From Rhodobacterales bacterium UBA3089 (GTDB lineage: Bacteria; Pseudomonadota; Alphaproteobacteria; Rhodobacterales; Rhodobacteraceae), in the NCBI GenBank assembly GCA_002367255.1, contig DFBD01000245.1, forward strand, positions 1 to 6,755: a DNA stretch of 6,755 nt, given 5' to 3'. This document shows, piece after piece, positions 1 to 5,268 of the stretch (position 1 is its first letter; the number at the start of each line of letters is the position of its first letter). Under the pieces are notes generated by a model, which saw only the letters and a list, made by a program, of their open reading frames with translations, searched no databases and was not told where the DNA came from. The translations under genes and the position numbers were made by a program.

Positions 1-33
1 GTACACAACCCGTACACAATGCGTATGTCCATT
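1..33. repeat. Tandem 11-nt direct repeats (two good units, one degenerate)
   Basis: The octamer GTACACAA occurs at 1-8 and again at 12-19, so the repeat period is 11 nt, about one DNA helical turn. A third, degenerate unit starts with GTATG at 23. All three reading frames across this stretch lack a recognisable protein, so the repeats lie in non-coding DNA upstream of serS. The window edge cuts the region, so more units may precede it. A binding site for a tandem-binding regulator is possible but is only inference; the pattern is short enough to arise by chance. Confidence 0.35.
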
Positions 34-60
34 TTTTAGGTGTGGTTTGTTAAGGTTTTG

Positions 61-110
61 CCCCCCGATCAAGTCGGGGGGAAATTTGCCGGGCGCAAAG
101 CCCCCCTTTA
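61..110 (+). promoter_or_regulatory. Competing G/C-rich hairpins in the serS leader (terminator or attenuator-like)
   Basis: Three homopolymeric blocks are present: C6 at 61-66, G6 at 76-81 and C6 at 101-106. The G block can pair with the first C block (perfect 8-bp stem 61-68/74-81, 5-nt loop). It can instead pair with the second C block (76-81/101-106), with an inner stem 85-89/95-99 (TTTGC/GCAAA) and a 5-nt loop. The second fold is followed by TTTAT at 107-111, which resembles a weak intrinsic terminator. It could simply end the upstream transcript, or act as an attenuator for serS. No T-box-like element was recognised. The folding is seen directly; any function is inference. Confidence 0.4.
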
Positions 111-171
111 TCCTGCCAAAAATTTATTGCATAAGCCCTCCACAGATAAATCTTAACGAACGAGCGCTCCG

Positions 172-1461
172 ATGCATGACATACGTATGATCCGTGAAAA
201 CCCCGAAGCTTTTGATGCGGGTCTGGCCCGTCGGGGTTTGTCTGCGATGTCCTCGGAAATTCTGGCGATTGATACGGCGCGGCGCACCAAAATTCGGGCG
301 GCGGAAGAGGCTTTGGCCGAGCGCAATGCTGCCAGCAAGATGGTTGGGGCGGCGAAGGCCGCTGGCGACGAGGCCGAGTTTGAACGGTTGCGGGCGTTGG
401 TTGGTGACAAGAAGGCCGAGATTGCCAAGCTGGAAGACGAATCCAAGGCCGAAGATGCGCGGCTGAATGAATTGCTGATGGGCATTCCCAACATCCCCGC
501 CGATGACATTCCCGATGGCACGGATGAGGACGATAATGTCGAGGTGAACCGTTTTGGCAGCCCGCGCAATTTCGCTTTTAGTCCTAAGGAACATTTCGAG
601 GTTGCGGGTGCGGCAGAGGGCCTCGATTTTGAACTGGCGGCGAAACTGTCGGGGTCTCGGTTCGTGGTGCTTCGCGGTGCGATGGTTCGCCTGCACCGCG
701 CACTTGGGCAGTTCATGCTGGACACGCATGTGGACAAAAACGGCTTTACCGAGATGTGGACGCCGGTTCTGGTGCGCGACGAGGCGATGTATGGATCGGG
801 GCAGTTGCCGAAGTTCGCCGAAGACAGCTATCGCACCGAAAACGGTTGGTGGTTGATTCCGACGGCCGAGGTTACGCTTGTTAACACCGTGGCCGATGAC
901 ATTCTGGATGAGGGCGACCTGCCCCGCCGCATGACAGCACTTTCGCAGTGCTTCCGTTCCGAGGCCGGATCCGCGGGCCGTGATACGGCTGGCATGTTGC
1001 GCCAGCACCAGTTTGAAAAGGTCGAGATGGTTTCGATCACGCGGCCAGAAGATAGCGCGGCGGAACTGGATATGATGGTAAAATGCGCCGAGGGCATTCT
1101 GGAGGCGCTGGAAATTCCGTATCGCACCGTGGTCTTGTGCACGGGCGATCTGGGTTTCGGGATGCGCCGGACATATGACATCGAGGCTTGGCTGCCAGGG
1201 CAAAACAGCTATCGCGAGATTTCGTCTTGTTCTGTGGCAGATGATTTTCAGGCGCGGCGCATGAACGCGCGGTATCGGCCAGAGGGTGGCAAGCCGGATT
1301 TTGTGCATACGCTAAACGGTTCCGGTCTAGCGATTGGACGCACGTTGATTGCTGTGGTGGAGAACTATCAGCAAGAGGATGGCTCGATCGCTATTCCGGC
1401 GGTTTTGCAGGCGTATATGGGTGGAAATACGGTGATTACGGCGGATGGTGCGCTGGCGTAA
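172..1461 (+). CDS. serS: Seryl-tRNA synthetase (class II)
   Basis: Charges tRNA-Ser with serine in the cytoplasm via seryl-adenylate; in families of this type it also serylates tRNA-Sec. The 429-residue length is normal for bacterial SerS. Residues about 1-100 form the charged, heptad-rich N-terminal arm that grips the long variable arm of tRNA-Ser. The catalytic core carries TAEV at 231-234 (serine-binding loop), class II motif 2 beginning FRSEAG at 261-266, the segment EISSCS before DDFQARR, and motif 3 NGSGLAIGR at 382-390. These signatures appear complete. The ATG at 172 gives the conserved [11 protein letters not shown] start; the upstream Shine-Dalgarno is weak (GAACGAG). The stop directly abuts the stop of the opposite-strand membrane gene. 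Its place upstream of surE-pcm-nlpD matches the Rhodobacterales order as I recall it. Confidence 0.98.
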   Translation: MHDIRMIRENPEAFDAGLARRGLSAMSSEILAIDTARRTKIRAAEEALAERNAASKMVGAAKAAGDEAEFERLRALVGDKKAEIAKLEDESKAEDARLNELLMGIPNIPADDIPDGTDEDDNVEVNRFGSPRNFAFSPKEHFEVAGAAEGLDFELAAKLSGSRFVVLRGAMVRLHRALGQFMLDTHVDKNGFTEMWTPVLVRDEAMYGSGQLPKFAEDSYRTENGWWLIPTAEVTLVNTVADDILDEGDLPRRMTALSQCFRSEAGSAGRDTAGMLRQHQFEKVEMVSITRPEDSAAELDMMVKCAEGILEALEIPYRTVVLCTGDLGFGMRRTYDIEAWLPGQNSYREISSCSVADDFQARRMNARYRPEGGKPDFVHTLNGSGLAIGRTLIAVVENYQQEDGSIAIPAVLQAYMGGNTVITADGALA

Positions 1462-1887
1462 CTACTCGGCCTTTTGAGCAACAAGCCAACGTGTAAGAAC
1501 ACGCAACCGGATAAACGCGATTATCAATATCAAAACCAAAATGAACGTAGTCAAATACGGTTCAGCATGGCGAATGTATAGCAACACATTGGGAACGCCT
1601 GTGATCGTGCTATCAACGAAAGCCGCATAATGATAGATGAAATCGTAGGCCAAATACAGGACCGATATCAAAAAACTATCGCGTAGTGTGGCGATCACCA
1701 AGACCCACGGCTCAATGGCTGGCTGGATGGACGTATCCTCCCGCCCTCGACCAAAGTAAGTCAAGAACAGGGCTACTAACCCAATGGTCAGTGCGATGCT
1801 TACCAATGCAAAGCTGATATTAATTCGACCGACCGTTGGGGACATCATAAATTCGAAAAATTCGTTCTGGGCGTATAAGTTATCCAA
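1462..1887 (-). CDS. Unrecognised small membrane protein, three predicted transmembrane helices
   Basis: I do not recognise the family. With the start chosen here the product has 141 residues. Three hydrophobic segments are visible at about 24-45, 61-86 and 110-130; positively charged RGR follows the first and RLRVLTRW follows the third. A polar, acidic stretch (about 48-60) links the first two helices. The start is TTG at 1885-1887, chosen because a perfect GGAGGT Shine-Dalgarno (1899-1894 on the minus strand) lies 6 nt upstream. An earlier in-frame TTG at 1906-1908, directly after a stop codon, would add 7 residues but would place that GGAGGT inside the gene. Base composition is unlike the neighbours: 23/60 G+C at 1501-1560 against 39/60 at 601-660 in serS. 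This suggests recent acquisition. No catalytic motif is visible, so function is unknown. Confidence 0.7.
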   Translation of the reverse strand: MDNLYAQNEFFEFMMSPTVGRINISFALVSIALTIGLVALFLTYFGRGREDTSIQPAIEPWVLVIATLRDSFLISVLYLAYDFIYHYAAFVDSTITGVPNVLLYIRHAEPYLTTFILVLILIIAFIRLRVLTRWLVAQKAE

Positions 1888-1893
1888 AATAGC

Positions 1894-1899
1894 ACCTCC
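1894..1899 (-). promoter_or_regulatory. Strong Shine-Dalgarno GGAGGT deciding a TTG start
   Basis: On the minus strand GGAGGT is followed by six bases (GCTATT) and then TTG at 1885-1887. This is near-ideal spacing and favours the downstream TTG over the TTG at 1906-1908. A TATGAT hexamer on the minus strand (1916-1911) could be a -10 element just upstream, but no matching -35 was found. Confidence 0.6.
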
Positions 1900-1991
1900 A
1901 TATTTCAACTATCATAAGTTCACAGTAGAATACGCCTATCTGTGCGCTATAAGCAAGAAACGGGTCGCTGTTTGGGTGGCCCGCGTCTAAG

Positions 1992-2020
1992 CATCGGGTT
2001 CATTTGAAAGGAACCCGATG
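1992..2020 (+). promoter_or_regulatory. Perfect 10-bp inverted repeat enclosing the ribosome binding site and start codon
   Basis: CATCGGGTTC at 1992-2001 is the exact reverse complement of GAACCCGATG at 2011-2020, separated by a 9-nt loop (ATTTGAAAG). The Shine-Dalgarno AAGGA (2008-2012) straddles the loop and the 3' arm, and the ATG of the DUF1203 gene (2018-2020) is the end of the 3' arm. If transcribed from upstream, the mRNA would form a hairpin burying the start codon, which could act as a thermosensor-like or protein-controlled translation switch. It could equally be a dyad operator at the DNA level. The repeat is seen directly; the role is inference. Confidence 0.5.
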
Positions 2021-2494
2021 TCTATACTATTTCACGCTATGCCAACCGATGTGGTTCGGGCCTTGCAAAACGAACAACCCGATTATTACGGACAACCTGC
2101 CGAAGAGACAATTTCTGATGGCGCGGGCAACCCGTGTCGTCATTGCTTGTCGGACACGCCCGAGGGGGCGCGGATGTTAATCCTTGCCTATCGCCCGTTT
2201 GCTGATGACCAGCCCTATGCCGAAGTCGGGCCGATATTTCTGTGCGGGGATACTTGCGAACGGTTTGAGACCTCGGGCTCGCTACCGCCAATCTTGCGAA
2301 CCTCGCCGGATTATCTGATCAAGGGATACGGGGCGGACGACCGGATTGTGTATGGCACGGGCGTGGTCATCGCGCCGGACAAATTGACTGAAGCATGCGA
2401 GGGCATATTTACCGACACCACGGTCGCGTATATCCACGTTCGATCCGCCAGAAATAACTGTTATCAATGCAAGATCACCCGTGCATCTGCATAA
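2018..2494 (+). CDS. DUF1203 family protein
   Basis: A 158-residue soluble protein without signal peptide or membrane helix. I assign it to DUF1203 from recalled family signatures: NPCRHCL at 38-44, AEVGPIFLC at 68-76, DDRIVYGTGVV at 107-117, and the C-terminal HVRSARNNCYQCKI at 140-153. Family function is not known to me. Two CxxC pairs (C40/C43 and C148/C151), with extra cysteines at 76, 80 and 127, make metal binding or a redox role plausible, but this is inference. The ATG at 2018 has an AAGGA Shine-Dalgarno 5 nt upstream. The G+C content (35/60 at 2101-2160) is like the core genes, unlike the divergent membrane gene next to it. It is not part of the usual serS-surE order, so it looks like an addition to this locus. 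Confidence 0.85.
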   Translation: MSILFHAMPTDVVRALQNEQPDYYGQPAEETISDGAGNPCRHCLSDTPEGARMLILAYRPFADDQPYAEVGPIFLCGDTCERFETSGSLPPILRTSPDYLIKGYGADDRIVYGTGVVIAPDKLTEACEGIFTDTTVAYIHVRSARNNCYQCKITRASA

Positions 2495-2606
2495 GCATGG
2501 TATTTTCGACTCACATTTAGATGAAATGCGTTAACTGTCTTTGCGGTTCTAGACTAGCCCTGCAGTTCTGCCTAAAAAGGGGGAAACTGGAACAAGGGCA
2601 GATGTT

Positions 2607-3389
2607 ATGCGTATTTTAATCACCAATGATGACGGCATTACCGCCCCCGGTTTGGAAGTGATCGAGGCAATCGCCGCCGATCTGGCTGGCCCCGATGGCG
2701 AGGTTTGGGTCGTAGCCCCGGCGTTCGAGCAATCCGGTGTCTCGCATTGCATTTCCTACATCCGCCCGATGTTGTTGCAAAAAATGGGCGAGCGGCGCTA
2801 TGCGGTTGAGGGATCGCCGGCCGATTGCATGTTGGCAGGTCTGTTCGAGGTGCTGAAAGACAACCCGCCGGATTTGATCCTGTCAGGGGTTAATCGGGGT
2901 CACAATGTTGCCGAGGACACGCTTTATTCCGGCACAATCGGTGGCGCGATCGAGGCGACTTTGCATGGTTTCAAGGCCATCGCCATGTCGCAGTATTACA
3001 GCCGCGGCAACGCCGTCCTGGATGACCCGTTTCAGGCCGCGCGCGTGCATGGCGCCGATATTTGCCGTCGCTTGATGGCCGATGCCAAGTGGCACGACCA
3101 ACCTTACGGCGTGTTCTACAATATCAATTTCCCCCCTGTTCCCGCGAACCAGACCAAAGGTGTCAAGGCAACGGTTCAGGGCCAGCGCCCAACGGGCTCT
3201 TTCGGGGTAGAACCCCATGTGGCCCCCAACGGGCGTCGGTATTTGTGGATATCGGCCAATCCGGAAAACACGAGTGCGCCCATAGGCTCGGACGCGCGAG
3301 AAGCTGCCGAGAACTGGATCACCGTCACCCCGCTTCGTGCCGATTTAACCGCGCACGATGTGCTTTCGGATTTGGAAAAGTTGTTTTAG
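2607..3389 (+). CDS. surE: 5'-nucleotidase / survival protein SurE
   Basis: A metal-dependent phosphatase acting on nucleoside 5'- and 3'-monophosphates, and on short polyphosphate in some species; cytoplasmic. The 260-residue length is normal. The N-terminal ILITNDDG places the metal ligands D8 and D9. The loop EQSGVSH gives the third ligand S43, and SGVNRGHN gives N96, followed by the conserved YSGTIGGA at 107-114. All expected active-site residues are present. The ATG at 2607 is supported by AAGGG at 2594-2598, 8 nt upstream. The stop is only 3 nt before pcm, so the two are very likely co-transcribed and translationally coupled. The 112-nt gap upstream (2495-2606) probably holds the operon promoter, but I could not pick a convincing -35/-10 pair in it. 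Confidence 0.97.
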   Translation: MRILITNDDGITAPGLEVIEAIAADLAGPDGEVWVVAPAFEQSGVSHCISYIRPMLLQKMGERRYAVEGSPADCMLAGLFEVLKDNPPDLILSGVNRGHNVAEDTLYSGTIGGAIEATLHGFKAIAMSQYYSRGNAVLDDPFQAARVHGADICRRLMADAKWHDQPYGVFYNINFPPVPANQTKGVKATVQGQRPTGSFGVEPHVAPNGRRYLWISANPENTSAPIGSDAREAAENWITVTPLRADLTAHDVLSDLEKLF

Positions 3390-3392
3390 ATC

Positions 3393-4040
3393 ATGAACCT
3401 GACCGAAAAACGTATGCAGTTTATCTTGACGCTTCGCAGCAAAGGCGTTTCAGATAAGAGGGTTCTGGCTGCGATGGAAAGCACCCCGCGCGACGCATTT
3501 CTGGAGGGGATTTTCAAGGAGCGCGCATACGAAGACCGCCCGTTACCTATCGGGCGGGGCCAGACGATCAGCCAACCTTCGGTCGTCGCACAAATGACAG
3601 AGGCATTGGAATTAAACAACCGTTGCAAGGTGTTAGAGGTTGGCACCGGATCCGGCTATCAGGCCGCGATCTTGTCCAAACTTGCGCGGCGCGTATACAC
3701 GGTCGAGCGGCACCGCCCCTTGGCGCGGGCTGCTCGGGAATTGTTTCAGCAGCTTGATTACAGCAATATCATGGTTGTTACGGGCGATGGATCGCTTGGA
3801 TTGCCTGAACAGGCACCATTTGACCGCATATTATTAACCGCCGCCGCAGAAGACCCGCCTGCGAATTTGCTAGCGCAGCTAAAGCCCGGTGGAATCATGG
3901 TTTTACCGGTTGGGCAGACGGACACTGTGCAAGCGATGATAAAGGTGGTAAAAACCGATAACGGCTTGGAATATACCGAGCTTGGAGAGGTCCGGTTCGT
4001 CCCGTTACTTGAAGGGGTGGCAAAGGACTCAGAACATTGA
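3393..4040 (+). CDS. pcm: Protein-L-isoaspartate O-methyltransferase
   Basis: Transfers a methyl group from S-adenosylmethionine to L-isoaspartyl residues in aged proteins, starting their repair to aspartate; cytoplasmic. The 215-residue length fits the family. The family signature GQTISQP spans 56-62, with the conserved serine at 60. The SAM-binding motif [10 protein letters not shown] is at 81-89, and the acidic residue after the next strand is in YTVER. Downstream motifs include [12 protein letters not shown] and [12 protein letters not shown]. The domain appears complete. The ATG follows the surE stop by 3 nt. Pairing with surE and nlpD is widespread in proteobacteria. A short hairpin (4046-4050/4055-4059) lies between it and nlpD, but without a T-run it is unlikely to stop transcription. 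Confidence 0.97.
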   Translation: MNLTEKRMQFILTLRSKGVSDKRVLAAMESTPRDAFLEGIFKERAYEDRPLPIGRGQTISQPSVVAQMTEALELNNRCKVLEVGTGSGYQAAILSKLARRVYTVERHRPLARAARELFQQLDYSNIMVVTGDGSLGLPEQAPFDRILLTAAAEDPPANLLAQLKPGGIMVLPVGQTDTVQAMIKVVKTDNGLEYTELGEVRFVPLLEGVAKDSEH

Positions 4041-4079
4041 GTAACGCCCGAAACCGGGCAAACGAGCATAGGTACTATT

Positions 4080-5159
4080 ATGAAATACATTGGTAAACGC
4101 ACCCGCATTGCCGCAATTTTGCTGGCGACCGGTTTCCTTTCAGCTTGTGGCGAGGTTGATGTTCCTAAATTCCGGGTTCCCGATTTGGGGCTCAATTCCT
4201 CGCCAGCACCAGTGATTGACCGCCCGTTGCCGGACAACCGCGGGGTCATCACGTATGAGACCTATCAAGTTATGGTCGCCCGTACCGGTGACACGGTGAT
4301 GACAATGGCACAGCGCATCGGTATGTCACCCGAAGAGCTGGCCCGCCATAACGGGCTTACGATTAGGTACGCCCCGCGTGTGGGCGAGGTTTTGGCGATA
4401 CCGCGTAATGTTGGCGGCTCGGTTGTTGGAAGCCCGTCTGGCTGGACGCCTGATTTGGCGATCACAGCGATTGATAATGCCGCTGGCGGCGGGATCGTTG
4501 TAACGGAGCCATCGCTTGGCCGCCCCGATGAACCCCTTCGCCACCGCGTTGAATCGGGTGATTCCGCGTATTCCATCGCGCGGCTATACAATGTTTCTGT
4601 AACGGCTTTGGCTTCGTGGAACGGTTTGGGCCCTGATCTGGGTGTTCGTACCGGGCAAGAGCTGATCATTCCTGTGCCAGACACATCACGCACAACAGAA
4701 GCACCTGTTGCCCCTGCGACCACGCCGAGTGTTGCCCCAACTCCGGCACCAGCACCACCTGCGCCAGCTGCGCCTGTGACTGCGGCACCTTCGGCAACCG
4801 GTTTCGTGAAACCGGTCGATGGCACAGTCAACCGCCCGTACAATCCGCAAGAAGGCCGCAACAAAAACGATGGTATAGATTACGCAGCCCCGGCTGGGTC
4901 GGACGTACATGTAGCTGCCGACGGAGTGGTGGCGCTGGTTTCCACCTCGACTGGTGGGTTGGGCACAATTGTACTGGTGCGCCACGCTAACGATATTCTG
5001 ACGATCTATGGTCGTGTGGATAAAGTCACCGTTGCCAAAGGCGATACGGTCCGGCGTGGTCAGGTTATCGGAGCCGTTGCAGCAGGTGACCCTGCCACGA
5101 TGCACTTCGAGGTTCGCAAAGGCACTGACAGTGTCGATCCGGCACCTTACTTGCGTTAA
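4080..5159 (+). CDS. nlpD: NlpD-like lipoprotein: two LysM domains and a degenerate LytM/M23 domain
   Basis: A cell-envelope protein of the amidase-activator type. Residues 1-22 form a lipoprotein signal peptide with lipobox LSAC; C23 is the lipidated cysteine. LysM 1 spans about 61-109 and LysM 2 about 153-199 (peptidoglycan binding). A Pro/Ala-rich linker covers 201-240, and an M23 domain 243-359. The M23 zinc and catalytic residues are largely lost: the usual HxGxD reads NDGID (N263; D267 kept), the YxH position reads YGR (R312), and HxH reads TMH (T340; H342 kept). Such loss is typical of NlpD/EnvC proteins, which activate amidases instead of cutting peptidoglycan themselves. I therefore infer a non-enzymatic regulator of cell separation. 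The ATG has only a weak Shine-Dalgarno (TAGGT). It is the last gene of the surE-pcm-nlpD operon; no rpoS follows. Confidence 0.9.
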   Translation: MKYIGKRTRIAAILLATGFLSACGEVDVPKFRVPDLGLNSSPAPVIDRPLPDNRGVITYETYQVMVARTGDTVMTMAQRIGMSPEELARHNGLTIRYAPRVGEVLAIPRNVGGSVVGSPSGWTPDLAITAIDNAAGGGIVVTEPSLGRPDEPLRHRVESGDSAYSIARLYNVSVTALASWNGLGPDLGVRTGQELIIPVPDTSRTTEAPVAPATTPSVAPTPAPAPPAPAAPVTAAPSATGFVKPVDGTVNRPYNPQEGRNKNDGIDYAAPAGSDVHVAADGVVALVSTSTGGLGTIVLVRHANDILTIYGRVDKVTVAKGDTVRRGQVIGAVAAGDPATMHFEVRKGTDSVDPAPYLR

Positions 5160-5163
5160 ATAA

Positions 5164-5208
5164 CAATCCCGCCGATCACCTTGGCAACGGCGGGATTGGT
5201 TTCTATTT
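5164..5208 (+). terminator. Intrinsic terminator after nlpD
   Basis: An 11-bp perfect stem pairs 5164-5174 (CAATCCCGCCG) with 5188-5198 (CGGCGGGATTG) across a 13-nt loop, starting 5 nt after the nlpD stop. It is followed by a T-rich tail (GTTTCTATTT). The tail is interrupted, so efficiency is uncertain, but position and stem strength fit the end of the surE-pcm-nlpD transcript and separate it from the Hsp70 gene. Confidence 0.7.
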
Positions 5209-5233
5209 CAATTGATGATAGCTGAACGCCTTT

Positions 5234-5246
5234 GCACGATTCGTGC
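5234..5246. promoter_or_regulatory. 13-bp palindrome in the Hsp70 gene leader (possible operator)
   Basis: GCACGA at 5234-5239 and TCGTGC at 5241-5246 are perfect reverse complements around a single T. The site is 22 nt upstream of the Hsp70 start codon. A TTGATG at 5212-5217 lies 17 nt before CACGAT at 5235-5240, a weak promoter-like pair whose -10 half would overlap the palindrome; such an overlap would suit a repressor site. It does not match the CIRCE element of HrcA. The palindrome is seen; the role is inference. Confidence 0.4.
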
Positions 5247-5268
5247 CTGGTAATCAGAGGGTTTTAAG

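Noticed and set aside
127..155. TTGCAT with a possible -10 at 150-155 as a serS promoter
   Set aside because: The -10 candidate (ATCTTA) matches the consensus poorly, so I did not annotate a promoter.
2..187. Plus-strand frame open from the left edge, possible end of an upstream gene such as tatC
   Set aside because: The translation is Cys/Pro-rich and unlike TatC. It runs through the G/C hairpin region and overlaps the serS start.
124..1308. Long open frame (about 394 codons) on the minus strand opposite serS
   Set aside because: It lies entirely antisense to a complete, clearly recognised serS. The product is rich in Arg, His and Gln with no domain, as expected for the shadow of a GC-rich gene.
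1784..1990. 68-codon plus-strand open frame antisense to the membrane gene
   Set aside because: No Shine-Dalgarno, no recognisable product, and it runs across the minus-strand gene and its GGAGGT site.
2495..2606. Promoter for surE-pcm-nlpD in the 112-nt gap
   Set aside because: A promoter is expected here, but candidates such as TTGCGG (2541) or TAGACT (2550) lack a properly spaced partner. I see no terminator either.
4046..4059. Small hairpin between pcm and nlpD
   Set aside because: Only 5 bp of stem, no T-run, and inside an operon; unlikely to be a terminator.
3758..5105. Several minus-strand open frames opposite pcm and nlpD
   Set aside because: All overlap well-supported genes. Their Gly/Ala/Ser- and Arg/Cys-rich products mirror the codon pattern of the sense strand, and none shows a domain.
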